A DNA stretch of 64,000 nucleotides, taken from contig JAHRBS010000003.1 of NCBI GenBank assembly GCA_024305745.1, forward strand, positions 620,001 to 684,000, read 5' to 3'. This DNA is from Polyporus tsugae. Its lineage: Eukaryota > Basidiomycota > Agaricomycetes > Polyporales > Polyporaceae. Within the stretch, counting starts at the first letter, position 1, and each line of letters starts with the position of its first letter. The position numbers and the translations under genes were made by a program. This document shows positions 23,149 through 34,689 of the stretch, one piece after another. The notes under the pieces are model-generated. The model did no database searches, was not told the origin of the DNA, and saw only the letters and a list, made by a program, of their open reading frames with translations.

Positions 23149-23732
23149 CGAGGAGGCATAAACGTCTCGTGTGCTCATTTCCGGTTTCCATGTTTTGGGT
23201 GAGGTATTGGTTGTGTTTACAGTTTCTCGTTTGTTATGCGGTCGTTCAGGCCCACGTCGCACTTCCCCCCAGCTATCTATCATCTAACTTGCATGCATCG
23301 GATTATCGTCATATATATCCCCTTGTTGCGCTACCCCACCACGACCATTGTTGTTCTACCGCATTGGATACCTCCATTTTCTACGTACTGCATCTCCATT
23401 CGCCCAAGAGGTCGTTAGACATATTGCTATCCCATTGCATCCTAGTATCTGTATTCGCTGCCTCAAGTAACTTGCTATCTGTAGAAGTAGTCTCCTATCG
23501 TATGACCATAACGGTGTTCTCCATCCTACACTAACCTCCATTCTTGTGGCTAGGCCACGCTGAATGGGAGGTGCGCAGCGAAATTCGACTTACCTCCGCG
23601 TGATATCCTAATATTGGCGCTGGCCGCGTATGTTTGCGCACTTGGCCAGTGCTTGCTCAGCGTCCCGACTCCCAGTTATACTTACACCGATACCACGACC
23701 TCTATCTTGTAGTCGTACAACGCGAGCATACC
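23149..23732. other. intergenic, no gene seen
   Basis: This is the 3' flank of the Ser/Pro-rich gene and the promoter of the WLM protease. No coding bias is seen. Confidence 0.5.
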
Positions 23733-24912
23733 ATGGACTCAGAAAACCCTTCAATCAGTCTCGCATTTACCCACCGCGGGACCACGCATCCGCTCTCACT
23801 CCTTCCCGACGCCACTCTCGCATACCTCCATGACCGCCTCGAAGAGCTCACCTCCGTCCCCCCAGAGAACCAGAAGCTCCTCTACAAGGGCAAGAAGGCC
23901 GTTAGGAACGACGCCACGATATCCGAGGCGGGTCTGAAGGACGGAACGAAAGTCCAACTAATCGGGCCTACTCCGGACGAGCTCGGAGGGCTGAAGGCGA
24001 CCGAGAGCGAGCACCAACGGAAGGAGCGTATATTGCGAGAGCGCGCACAGAAGGCCCCAGTCAAGGTCCGCCTCTTCTCTCCCTCTTCACCTCCACCGTG
24101 ACCCGCCGCCCGACGGCCGACCCGGTACTGACCATTTCTGAATGATCCGCCCCAGGCTCGGTCAACGGGGCCCTCCTCGCTCACCTCCTCCGACTCCCGC
24201 TACACCTTCAACCGCATCGAGCCGCTCCCGCACCTCCCGAACCCCGATGCCGCGCGCGCGCTGCTCACGAAGCTCGCCGGCGACCCCGCGATCCGCCACG
24301 TGATGCGCAAGCACCAGTTCGCGGTCGGGGTGCTGACGGAGCTCGCGCCGCACGAGCAGCCGCACCTGCTCGGGCTGAACGTGAACGCGGGGCAGGCGAT
24401 CAAGCTCCGGCTCCGGACGGACGCGTACGACGGTTTCCGGCTGTACGCGGAGGTGCGGCGGGTGCTCTGCCACGAGCTCACGCACAACGTGTGGGGGGAG
24501 CATGATAATAACGTGAGTATGTAGTGCTTGGGATACTGGACGGGATGGGGAGATGCGGGGTCAAACTGTCTGGAAACGGATTGACTGACGTGCCTGTTTT
24601 TTTTTTACCCAGTTCAAGGAGCTCAACTCCACGCTGAACAAGGAGGTCGCGGAGTTCGAGCGAGCGGCGGCTGCCGGGACCCACCACCTCGGGCCCGGTG
24701 CAGGGTTCAGTGCTCCACACTCTGCGCTCGAAGCGGAGGCGCACGAGTACGTTGTTGGCAGCGCATATGCCCTTGGCGGGGTTGGGACGAGCAGCCCAGG
24801 CGATTCACCCGAAGAGCGACGGAGAAAGGTCCTAGAGGCGACTATGAATCGACTGCGGAAGGAAGAGGAAGAGCTTGAGGATCGGTGTGGGACAGCCGCT
24901 GGACATTCATGA
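23733..24912 (+). CDS. ubiquitin-like/WLM-domain metalloprotease (Wss family)
   Basis: The N-terminal 75 residues form a ubiquitin-like fold: ISLAFTHRGTTHPLSLLPDA, LYKGKKAVRNDATISEAGLK and GTKVQLIG. A spliced linker (intron about 24067-24165, joined in frame as VKARSTGPSS) leads to a WLM domain with YTFNRIEPLPHLPNP and DPAIRHVMRKHQFAVGVLTE. The zinc motif is CHELTHNVWGEHDNNFKELN, i.e. HExxH with a third His spaced as in the family. A second intron lies at 24513-24612. Relatives act on SUMO- or ubiquitin-tagged DNA-protein crosslinks (Wss1) or bind the proteasome and p97 through the UBL. The ATG at 23733 fits the start of the UBL; an in-frame upstream ATG at 23634 would add 33 residues. Zinc ligands and the catalytic Glu are intact. 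Confidence 0.9.
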
Positions 24913-25330
24913 TCTTTCGAGAGTCGTAGGTTGTGGTATCATCGAGAGTTTTTGTACTCATGTTATTTGGAACAGTTGTATTCCGTCACCCTCGTCGTTG
25001 GAGAACTCGTGGTTCAATCCGTTCCCTGCCTCACTTAGTCTCCGTAGCTGACCATATCCGGTTATGGATGACAGTCGATTCATATATAACTTCACTTCGT
25101 GGTTCCTTTAAGACCCGCCGCACAAGACATGTGAATGGACAGTAAGTTAAGAATATATAGTGAGTACGCGGGTACAAAACAGATAAGTTAGGTCTATCGA
25201 TACAAATGCAGGTGTGTCCAATGCAAGGTCGCAGAACGAATCAGAGGGAGCGGCAAGCTCGACCTCCCCAATCCCAAATGTCCAAAATGCCAAGGTGTTC
25301 CCAAGCTTCTCCCGCCAACGATCAGCTGCC
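24913..25330. other. intergenic between convergent genes
   Basis: The 3' flanks of the WLM protease (plus) and the small orphan (minus) meet here. Nothing else is supported. Confidence 0.5.
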
Positions 25331-25777
25331 TCAGTTGTTCCCCCCGTCGTTGTTCCCCTCCACATGGAACTGCCCGTCGCCCACGACCTTCAAGTCTCTG
25401 AGGTCCGCGTTCGGCTCCTCCTCCTCCGCTTCGGACGTCGGCGGCAGCATCATCAGCTCCTGCGCGTGCACAGGCGCGTCCGCGGCCGCCATCTCGTGTT
25501 GCTCGGACTCGTCCGTGTCGTGCATGCTGAAGAGGCTGCTACGCCGCGACGCGCGCGCGGACATCTTGGGTGTCGTGGGCGTCGTCGCGTCGCGGTGGGA
25601 GGGAGGCAAGCGGAAGAGCCCGTGCGAGTGGCCCGGGGTGTCGAGCGGGTTGGGACCCCTCTCCGCGATGGACGTCTTCGGGGTGGACGCGGACGGGACG
25701 CGGGGCGCGGAGGTGGTAGGGATGATGAGGTGCAGGCCGTGCGAGTGGCTGACGGACTGGGCGGTCATGGAAGGCAT
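25331..25777 (-). CDS. small acidic orphan protein with very strong codon bias
   Basis: A single exon of 148 codons begins MPSMTAQSVSHSHGLHLIIP. Nearly every third position is C or G, far above the orphan ORF at 16.5 kb. It has His-rich repeats (SHSHGLHL and GHSHGLFRLPP), a basic Ser patch (KMSARASRRSSLFSM) that could be a kinase site, and a very acidic C-terminal third (SEAEEEEPNADLRDLKVV). No domain, signal peptide or membrane segment is seen. A long pyrimidine-rich leader lies upstream, with TATAAA at 25946-25951, about 170 bp before the ATG, typical of strongly expressed fungal genes. The plus-strand frame over the same bases is an antisense shadow. Function unknown. Confidence 0.78.
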   Translation of the reverse strand: MPSMTAQSVSHSHGLHLIIPTTSAPRVPSASTPKTSIAERGPNPLDTPGHSHGLFRLPPSHRDATTPTTPKMSARASRRSSLFSMHDTDESEQHEMAAADAPVHAQELMMLPPTSEAEEEEPNADLRDLKVVGDGQFHVEGNNDGGNN

Positions 25778-25945
25778 GGTGATGAAAAGAAGTGAGGAAG
25801 AGTGGTAGTAGAAGGAAGTGTAGTGCGGAGAAGTTGTGGTGAGTGGTGTTCGAGCGCAAGTGTTTGCTCTGGTAGAGGCTGCTGAAGCTCGCTGGTAGGC
25901 TTAGTTAGCTGGTGATGCTGAAACCTCCGCTGCACCTCACCCGTC

Positions 25946-25951
25946 TTTATA
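25946..25951 (-). promoter_or_regulatory. TATA box for the small acidic orphan
   Basis: TATAAA on the minus strand, about 170 bp upstream of the ATG at 25777, followed by a CT-rich leader. Confidence 0.55.
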
Positions 25952-28524
25952 CGAAGTTGAGAGCTGGCTCGTGGTCCGTCCCAAGTCGCTCCATCATGCC
26001 TTCATTAATTGCTATCCATGCAAGATTCACGCTTCAGATTCGGTTCCTGTTCTACCCAAGTGGTGGCGCGCGGATGATACGACCATCAACACTGCACCCT
26101 TGTTCATGCTGAAACGCGAATCATAGTTGCGACCAGGGGCCCGCGACAACGATTTAGTCGCGCAGAGAATTCGTCGCGGGTGAAGTTTACTGGACTCACG
26201 CGGGGCACAGCCTCGCGAAGGACGTCCAGTCTCCGGTGCCGGTGATCCCCTCCCCAGACAATTATGCACGAAGCACCGTAAGTGACACCGTGCTCGGGGC
26301 GCTCATCATGACGGGTGAAGGCCGCCGGTGCCTTTCAACGTCGGTGTGAGCGCGGCGCGAGACACTGCTCTTGATATTTGCAACGAATCGGAATGTGGAG
26401 GGAGAGAGGGTAGCTTGTGCCTGTCCGAGTTTCCAGGATCATGCTCGCCGAGCCCGCGCTGGAGTCACTTGGAGTCTGGCTTGCATGAATCGCTCGGTCT
26501 GTGCGGCACCGCCGTCATGTTGGCAGATGGGTACCAGAACAAGTTGGGATTTGCACAGCCAGGCTTACATTTCGAACAATCCCACCAGGTCGCGTGGCAC
26601 TTCGGGTTTCAACTCTTCCAGCAACTTTGCTTCTCTTCCTCTACCACCACATGGGATACCGGACTGTTCCTCTATCCTACAGGAGCGCTCCAACTTCGTA
26701 GAAGAGATGGTCGTGCCAACTCCTAGAAGTCGCCAGCATGGAGGCGTTGTGTCTAGGATACCGACGTCAGGGATCCAATCGCGCCTTTCCGTGTTGACGT
26801 GGTGAGTGGCAACGTGCTGAATGAGGATATCTTCTTACAATCAATTTGGCCCCTGCCATTACATTTATCGCAGCGACGTTTGATTTTACAGGACGCCTTG
26901 GATAGTGCCCTCCTCGTCCCAGAGTTGTGCTATATTCGGAAGACCCGCTCTGGCTTGCCAGGAAAGCGCTAGCGTGGCGGTCCTTTTCATCCGAGGCAAA
27001 GAAGGAATTCGAATTCGTGGCTTCGTTCGGGGGCTCGAGGACAACGCTCGGAATGTTCCATAAGTAAAACCTTGCTGCTTCCCTGCTGGCGTTTAACACG
27101 CAACTGTGATTGTCGTGCAGATCACAAGATGCCTGTGCGGTGCACGCCATTTTGCCCAAACGAAATGGCTTCTCTCGCGGGTTCCCATCTGGCAAACTCC
27201 TGGTCGGCCAAGTGACACACTCGCGCGCATGTCGCCGCACTGTCGCCGCCCATTCCACAGAGTTCGGGCTGTGCAAACCTACCAATGAGCCGCTGGCCCG
27301 CGAAATCTTTGTGGTCGTCGCGGCATTGTGAGCATTCAGGGACAGTTCGTCATCTAACACCGGCTCAAGTCCGCTGAGGTATCATCTCTCATTCCATCAG
27401 CGGCTTACATTTGTTCTGGCGCAAGTATTGCCCAGGTGAGCCGGCTTTCCCGTTTGTCGTTTCTCGAGTCGGCCATCCTGCAGCGTAGAGTGCTGAACCA
27501 GGAAACCGTGATCGAGGCCACCATTAGGGCTCGGAACACCACTTGAGCCGGAACACCAAGCCCACCTTCTCCCCATGCCGAGGTCTCCATGATTGCTGCA
27601 GTCTGCAAGCCTCCATCGTGATCGAGGTCATGACCATCTAGGAATTCATTCACCTCATGTCAACCGGCGACTTGGTCCTCCGAGCCTCCGACCAGGCCGT
27701 CTGCAGTACTTATCTGCCGCGGTTTCCTTGGATTTGCTTGGTTCGGATCACCTTCGTTGCGGAAACCCTCGAGACCGTCGCCCGTCTATGACTTGGAAAT
27801 ATGGAATCGCGAACTTGAGAAAGCCCCTGCAGACGGTGTCTAGCGCACTGTTATGACTGACATGCGAGCGAGAGCTACCATCCCATCGCCTTGCGGGCGG
27901 TCCGTCAGATGTTTGGCACATGCAAGATGGGGGATGTCACGCACGAGATCTGAGTCGAGTATGTATTGCCACTGAGGAGTCCATTCATTCAGGAGGACGT
28001 TACCATATATATGTATGTACTTCGCCACCTTCTCTTCCACTTCAGGTGGCGTTCCTGTAATGAAGTTACTGACATCATTTGTCGAGAGTCTTCAAGGTAT
28101 AGGTTGGCCTTGAAATATTCCGTGTCAGATCACTGTCACGGTGTACGCGTCCCAATGGAACCCTACATTAATATTCTATTCCATACTTAAGCCTGTCGAG
28201 TATGCAAAACACTTTGTTGTCAGAACCTTGAACCAATCGAAACTTAAGTTACACATACACCGGCCGCACATGTAACTTGAACCATTGTGTATGGTCTGGA
28301 GATACTATGACCACGCATAATGAGTGACCTTTTCTCGACACTGGCATGCAACGTACCTTCAAGTTTGCTGAATCTAACTTCATTGCAGATCCCATGATTT
28401 CCACACGTTCTGTATGCGTAGATCGTGTACGTTTGGACGAGGGCCTGTATAAATCGGCCCTGAATCGCCAGATATTACTGAATTTAAGACACAATATAAC
28501 GCTAATAGCTCACCCATCAGTATC

Positions 28525-28603
28525 GGCCGCCTGGCGTAATGGCAACGCGTCTGACTACGATAGGGTAATCAGGAGATTGCAGGTTCGACCCCTGCGGTGG
28601 TCA
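28525..28603 (+). tRNA. tRNA-Arg (anticodon ACG) with a 7-nt intron
   Basis: A 79-nt cloverleaf whose mature part is identical to the copy at 15624-15702: acceptor GGCCGCC/GGTGGTC, discriminator A, and T-loop TTCGACC. The intron after position 37 reads TAGGGTA here and TGGGGTG in the other copy. A T-run after the 3' end serves as the RNA polymerase III terminator. Confidence 0.93.
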
Positions 28604-29063
28604 TTTTATACTACGGTCTGGAATCTTTTCCCCCTCCCAAGGCACAGTGATGGATGGGGACTCTGCAGTACGCGCTCATGTATAGCCCTGGTTTAACACC
28701 GTGAACTGAAAGATTTGGAAGTAGGTTTCCACATGTGGGTGTCTATTAAGTTTGTGGGGATAAAACATTGAAAAGGTCATGTCCTCGTCATTCATGTCCA
28801 ATATTACCCAAAGCATTGCGTAGTATAACGAAAAGTGTTGTCCAAAGGTACCAGTCTGCTTGTAGTGAGCCCTCCAGAAACACCGACGGCTTACTACGTC
28901 ACTCCATGCCGCCAGTCTTACACCTCAAATAACTTCAAGTGGCCAACCAACGCATCTGACGTGAGGAAGGCACGCAGCTATCGGCACACCTGCCGAAAGG
29001 ACGCGCATAGTAGTACATGATAGCGGCATCCCCTTATGCACACGATATCATGACATGTCCACC

Positions 29064-30434
29064 TAGTGCTGCCACAAGGTGAGGTAAAGGTCGCCTCACG
29101 GTGTCGGAGTTCATACCTTGAGTCACCGTGAGGCGCCACAAGGTCACCTTGGAGTGTTCACGTGACACGGCTGTCTGGAGAGAGAACTGGGTGCCCGTCT
29201 TCTCGGTGTATTGAATTCAAGTTGTTTGCACTCCTCCTCCCCTCGCTCAAGGTCTGGGCATGCTAGGCATGTTGTTTATATAGGCCGCCTAGGTTTAGGA
29301 AGCCTTTTGGAACAAATTTCCACCAATTGACCTGTAGGCTGTATCATAGCCGCTGCCAGTGCATTAAGTTACCCCACCGCCAAAGGAGTCTGCATCGAGG
29401 CTGCTGTCTTCCCACCCATGCGCACAAAGATGGCGGAAGTCTCAAGGGCCCGGGTGGGCTGTGTCTGAATGTAGATACCATAGTCCTGTGTAGTGCAGCC
29501 TTGCCAGGAGATGAAGCCAGGGGGCAGTGTCTCAATAGGTTTGTGCAATTTAAAGCAGACATGGCAGATTCGGAATCGGTCAATTACACACACAAAAAAT
29601 ACAGCTTGTAACCCCCTGTATATGTGATATGAATATGCCATAGAACAGCATCACAAGCGTCGGGGAAGAGGGGGCCATCAATGTCTACCAAACTCGGCAT
29701 ATGGTTGTCCAACTCGTTTGAGGATTCCCCAAGTTCACCTGGAGACTCGCTGGGTGCACTGAGCCTGGTTCCCAGAGTGTTGTTGCTGCTCACATTGCCA
29801 CAGGAGGTGCTCGTGAATGGTACCAGTCTGTGAATCTCGACGATGCCAAGTCGTCAACTCGGGACTTCAAATTAAAGAGGCAACATTAGCTTCCATTGGA
29901 TATGCTGAATGTGGGAAGCAACATACCAGTACAGAGAACACAAACTGACTTCATTTTTGCCATGCTTCGCACGGTAGGTGGCGGGATAGTGGGTGGCGGG
30001 TGAAGTGTCGTAAAGCAAGTCCGAGTTGTCTGACTCGCCAGTCTTCGACAAGGGACTTGCTTAATTTATGCTGATGTAACATTTAAGAGACAATCAGGAA
30101 GGTTTGTGGTGCACACACGGCGAAAATACTCACCCCTCCATGAGAATCCACCGACTACGAACGAGAGGACGAGGTCGTGGAGTTCGGAGAACGTTTGGAG
30201 AACGCGGTGTCGACGCGTCGCGCGACCGTGTTGAAGGCATCCACGTGATCATCTTCTCCCCGGTCCAAGCAAGATCCGTCGAAAGCCGCAGGCAGGCGCG
30301 GGGATATTCGACCTTGATCTCACCTTGAGGTGACCTTGGGGCGACCTTGGAGTCACCTTGAGACGTCGCTTTCGAACTCCGCTCAAGGCAAGGTGCACCT
30401 TGCCTCACGGTACCTTTACCTTGCGGCAGCACTA
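29064..30434. mobile_element. inverted-repeat-ended element, 1.37 kb, probably non-autonomous
   Basis: The left end TAGTGCTGCCACAAGGT (29064 onward) is matched in inverse orientation by TAGTGCTGCCGCAAGGT ending at 30434. Both ends carry clusters of CAAGGT/ACCTTG and TCACCTTG motifs (29075-29150 and 30310-30425), as expected for transposase-binding sub-terminal repeats. The TAGTG start resembles hAT-type ends, but the 8 bases outside (TGTCCACC and CCGGGAAG) do not match, so no target duplication is seen. The interior has only short frames, e.g. minus 29584-29793, and no transposase. Confidence 0.65.
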
Positions 30435-30883
30435 CCGGGAAGTGCATCTGAATCACTCGTTCATTAAGGTATCACGTTGCTGCCCAAAGTCTACTCTCAC
30501 CTTCCGCGTACTGTACACGAAATCATATGCTTGCGCGAGTAGGTCCCGACTCCCGACTGCATTTGTAGCAGTGGACCGTCGGTGATCGTGTCTGACTGCG
30601 AACACGAACATCAGTTGATTGCTACGCTTACAGCATGCACCTCTTGTGCATCTCTACAGACTACTTACAGTGGCCGTGATGGATACCCTTGCCCTCTCGA
30701 GCTCGGTTGGGCCGGACCACATGGGACCGAATTTGAGGTCAGTACAGGGCTTCAAATAAGTATCATTGTGCCTGCTTGTCCGCCCTGTCCAACTCCCCCC
30801 TTCTCGCTTCTCAAAACGAGCCGCAGACCCGACATATACGCCCACGCACTCAACAACCCTCGCATACGTCCTTGCAAGAGGAG

Positions 30884-32108
30884 ATGGAGGAACTCTGCTT
30901 CAACATCAAAGGCCAGCTGAAGCTGCTTCAGCAGTCGCTCCTCCCGCCCAAGGCGACGTTCGACCCGAGCCAGATCCCGGATCTGGTAGGGAAGGTCATG
31001 CTCGTCACTGGTGCGTACTCGTCCTCCCCTCACTCGGATGCGCGTTAACTCGCTTACAGGGGGTAACACCGGCGTGGGGTACGAGATCATCAAGGAGCTT
31101 TTGAAACACGACGCGAAGGTCTACATGGCAGCGCGGAGCGAGGATAAGGCGCGCGGTGCCATCGAGAAGCTGAAGGAGGAGACCGGGAAGGAGGCACACT
31201 ACGTCCAGCTCGACCTGAGCAGCGTCGCGTCGGTGCGCACGGCCGCGGAGGCGTTCCTCGCGAGAGAGGACGCGCTCCATACGCTCTTCAACAACGCGTG
31301 AGTTTTTCTTCTCTTGCTCTCCAAACCGAGCTGCCTAGGGTCCTCGCTCAAGTGACCGGACACGCGCGCAGGGGCGTAATGTGGTGCCCGGTGAAAGACG
31401 TGACCGCGGACGGGTACGACATGCAGTTCGGGACGAACGTCGTCGGGCACTTCCTCCTCACGCAGCTCCTCCTCCCCGCGCTGCTCAAGGGAAAGGCGTC
31501 GTCGGGGGACGACCACGCGCGCGTCATCACCACGTCCTCGCCGTATGCGTACATCGGGCACCTCGACTTCGACACGTTCAAGGACGGCCCCGCGCGGCGG
31601 AAGATGAGCACGGAAGCGCTATACCAGCAGAGCAAGCTCGCGGACATCATCGTCTCGTTCGAGCTCGCGCGGAGGTATGGGCCGCAGGGGATCGTGAGCG
31701 TGACGCTGCACCCGGGGGTCTTGAAGACGGACCTGTTGAGGCATACCAACTTCGTGAAGAGGGCTGCTTTGGTGCGTACTTCGCACCCATATTGTTCCAC
31801 GTTGTGAAGGGTGGGCTGATGGTGATGGGTACGGTGCAGGAATCGGTGTACTACCCGCCGTCGATGGGGGCGCTCACGCCGCTGTATGCGGGAACGATGC
31901 CGGAGGGACTGAAGCTGAACGGCAAGGTGCGTCTCTCCCCAGTCAGTCAGGGGAACGGGCCGTTCGTTGACGATGGTCGTGCTTGCGCCAGTACCTGATC
32001 CCTTGGGCGCAAGAGGCGGAGGTGTACAACAAGGAGGCGTATGACGAGGACCTCGGTCGCAGGCTTTGGGAGTGGCTCGAGGAGGGAGTCACGGTCAAGG
32101 CGTCGTAG
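30884..32108 (+). CDS. short-chain dehydrogenase/reductase (retinol-dehydrogenase/WWOX-like)
   Basis: A classic Rossmann enzyme of about 310-330 residues. The nucleotide-binding motif is VMLVTGGNTGVGYEIIKEL. VYMAARSEDKA follows, where the Arg after strand 2 suggests NADP(H). LDLSSVASVRTAAEAF, FNNAGVMW and FGTNVVGHFLLTQLLLPALL come next, then the catalytic Ser in VITTSSPYAYIG and the catalytic pair in YQQSKLADII. Introns lie at 31011-31059, 31298-31371, about 31771-31839 and 31926-31991. After the third, the frame continues as ESVYYPPSMGALTPLYAGT, then YLIPWAQEAEVYN to the stop at 32108. The ATG at 30884 places the usual short N-terminal helix before IPDLVGKV. Family members reduce or oxidise carbonyl and alcohol groups of lipophilic substrates; the substrate here is unknown. 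Confidence 0.9.
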
Positions 32109-32386
32109 AACGCTTGACATGCATAGGATGTGTAGGGTCTGTGTAGGATCTGTTGTTAGTTTTTTGTGATGATTCCCTGACACTGTATAGATGATACCAT
32201 TTTTCTCTGACTTTCTGAGTCTCTGAGATTCAGGACTGTGGGGGCTATGGAGCATGGATAGCGGGTACGTCATTCTCCCTTCGCCTGTGACGCTGAAGTG
32301 GCGTCCAGCGGAGAAAGCGCCCATTTACTGAACTTGCATATATGTAGCTGCCATCCTCATGGGGGTCGTACACTCAAGACACTACT

Positions 32387-33394
32387 ATGCAGCCGCATAG
32401 CGTAGACTCACCCGTCCAGACTCGCAAACACCCGCTAGCTTCACAATCGCGCGGCGTCCTGGAGCGGCTGGAGCACGAAGCGCAGGAGGCTGGTTCGTAT
32501 GCGTGGGCAGCGTTTGCTTCCTTCGCGTGGTTGTGGCCTATACGCGGGCTGTTGTACTCGGTCGCTCGTAAGCTAGACAACCTCATTATCTTGACCAGTG
32601 ACTTACACTGACAGACCGCGCATGTCTTAGACCCACATCTCATCTTCTCCGTGCGCTATGCGCTCTTCAAGTCCCTTATCATCTCAATGCTGGCCTTCGC
32701 TGTGCTCGCCTTCTTCACATTTGTGCCACAAATGGCGGTCCTCGCGATGTTCACGGGCCCGCTCGCCCCAATCTTCGCGCTTATCCTAGTAGGAGCTGAG
32801 GCCCTCATCCTCATCTCCTTGTTCGCCCGCGCCCTCTTCCTCGAGCCGGTACTCACCCACGTGTTTGACGCAACGCTCTCTGCGCAAGGCCAAACGCAGC
32901 TGCTCAAAGAGGGAACGACGCGGGCGGGGTCATCGGCGGCGCGCGACGTAGGCAGCAAGCTGGTGAAACCGTTCCAAGCCTTCTCGCAGGAGGGCATGCT
33001 GCGGTATGCCTTGACGCTTCCATTGAACTTCATTCCTGGCGTGGGGACCGTCCTCTTCCTCTTATACAACGGGCAAAAGGGAGGGCCAGGCTGGCACTCG
33101 CGCTACTTCGAGCTGAAGGGCTTGTCGAAAAGTCAACGCGTGGCCTTTGTGGACAAACGGAGAGCCGAATACACAGCGTGCGTTCTTTTCTCGCGTTTAC
33201 TGTGCTCGACGTGGTGCTGATCGCCGTGCTGCTGTCGCAGGTTCGGAATGATGACGCTATTGCTGAACTTCGTGCCCCTTGTTGGATTGTTGTTCAGCTT
33301 CACGAACACCGTCGGTGCTGCGCTCTGGGCGGCACAACTGGAGGCCCGAGCGAACATCATCGACCGCGAGGGCGACCTTGGACCGAAGAGATAA
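32387..33394 (+). CDS. EI24-domain multi-pass membrane protein (Rrt8/Lds family)
   Basis: Three exons with introns at 32578-32630 and 33178-33240. The N-terminal segment (SYAWAAFASFAWLWPIRGLL) is followed by two long hydrophobic helices (SLIISMLAFAVLAFFTFVPQ and LAPIFALILVGAEALILISL). After a cytosolic loop come the EI24-typical LPLNFIPGVGTVLFLLYNGQ and the partner helix NFVPLVGLLFSFTNTVGAAL ending LWAAQLEARA. Fungal relatives (yeast Rrt8, Lds1, Lds2) sit on lipid droplets or in the outer spore wall, which is family knowledge. The tail is short and charged. No signal peptide is present, and the first helix may anchor the protein. The neighbouring dehydrogenase shares orientation only. Confidence 0.8.
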
Positions 33395-34689
33395 TCAGAT
33401 GTCAAGTCTGGGATTCACGGACATTCTGGGGGCCGGACTGTTATTTGGGAGAGCAAGTGTCGCCGACTCGATGACTGTACTGTCGACTCCTATAGCTCTC
33501 AATATCAGGATGCTCGGTGATTGGCATCCCAAAGGTTTGGATGCCCTGGTAGTACTGCATCGTGCTCGTCTACCAATACTCTGTGATCCAGATATCCTCC
33601 CGTTAACGTTACGCAAGTGCTGCAGTTGGTCCGAAAATAGAATGGAATAAGCTCATGACGTCACCCGGAATGGGAAATCTGCCCACTCTGAGTCCTCGTT
33701 ATGGGAGTGTGAGCCCCACGTCAGAGCATGCCTGTACCACGACCAGCCCTTTGTCGTTTACCACCTCTTGACCTCGTCGTGACTCCGCTTCTTGAGGTTT
33801 CCTCCCCTGGGGCTGGACCTGAAGGCTTGATTGCTCCCGGCACCCCGACAGGATTTTTGACGATCTACATCGGGCTAGGCTACCCGAGTAAGCCTTTCGT
33901 TTCCATAATGCAGACAACCGTATGGGGACCGCACCTCACAGGGCTCCAGCCTCCAATATGTGCGTGTGCGTAACCATCAAGTTATTCAGCGAACACGATC
34001 ATCGATGCCAGACTACAGCATGGGCCGGCGGTGACGGTGAGTCCATGGAACGAGCAGGGGGGTCGCGACCAATTCAGCCCGGATGATCTGGATGGTGATC
34101 CCCATTGGCATGGGTGCCTGGTCAACGCCCCCGACGCCAACCGTCAAGTTTTCAAGGCACAAGCTGGACAGCTTTTCCTGCCAAAAGTTCATTAATGCAG
34201 TCGCGCACCCAAAGCGGGCTCGGAAAACTTCTCAAACTTGAAAACGCCAATTTCTAGCTCCCACCGTACCCGTATGAACCCGCCGTTGTCCATGCAGCAG
34301 GCGACCAACACACTCCACGGTTGCCGGTGGATACCTCTGATGTTGCCAAGCGTCGCGATGGCCCATTGCAAGGTACTGGCCAAAGAAAATGTTTTGCTTT
34401 ACGTATAGACGCTAACCGAAGCGCCCTTGATTTTGCAGGATTATTCCCACTTATAGAAGGCGTATTACGGCAAAATATGATAGTGCCTCTTAAACCATGC
34501 AACCCGTCAATTCTTTCCTCGCGTGTATCGGCAAATCAATCGAGACCTCGCCAAGTGCATGGGCGTCGCGAGCTCTCTTGTTCCCCCTTGACCTCGTTAC
34601 TTACCTGCCATCTCGTCCCCACTCTCTTTGTTCTATACGTCGCATTGCGAGTTGCGCCCTCTGCGACTTTCCTCCACACATCGGCCACC
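33395..34689. other. intergenic, 1.3 kb, with one unexplained open piece
   Basis: Most of this shows no coding bias. One frame at 33989-34195 reads VTVSPWNEQGGRDQFSPDDL and ends GDPHWHGCLVNAPD and a stop; it may be a gene relic that I cannot assign. The rest is the chitin deacetylase promoter with a pyrimidine-rich leader. Confidence 0.45.

Larger units (their letters stand above)
25952..30883. other. gene-poor region of about 5 kb
   Basis: Apart from a tRNA-Arg and one inverted-repeat element, no intact gene is visible. Between 26.8 and 28.0 kb short open pieces recur in shifting frames with frequent stops, e.g. KEFEFVASFGGSRTTLGMF near 27000 and FGTCKMGDVTHE near 27912. The second loosely recalls the C-terminal end of GMC oxidoreductases, so this may be a decayed enzyme gene, but the evidence is thin. 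A 197-codon minus-strand frame at 26767-27360 lacks coding bias. Confidence 0.5.

Noticed and set aside
25214..25808. Two long plus-strand frames (193 and 200 codons) over the small acidic orphan
   Set aside because: They are antisense shadows of a strongly codon-biased minus-strand gene.
26767..27360. A 197-codon minus-strand frame in the gene-poor region
   Set aside because: Codon use is unbiased and no motif is visible.
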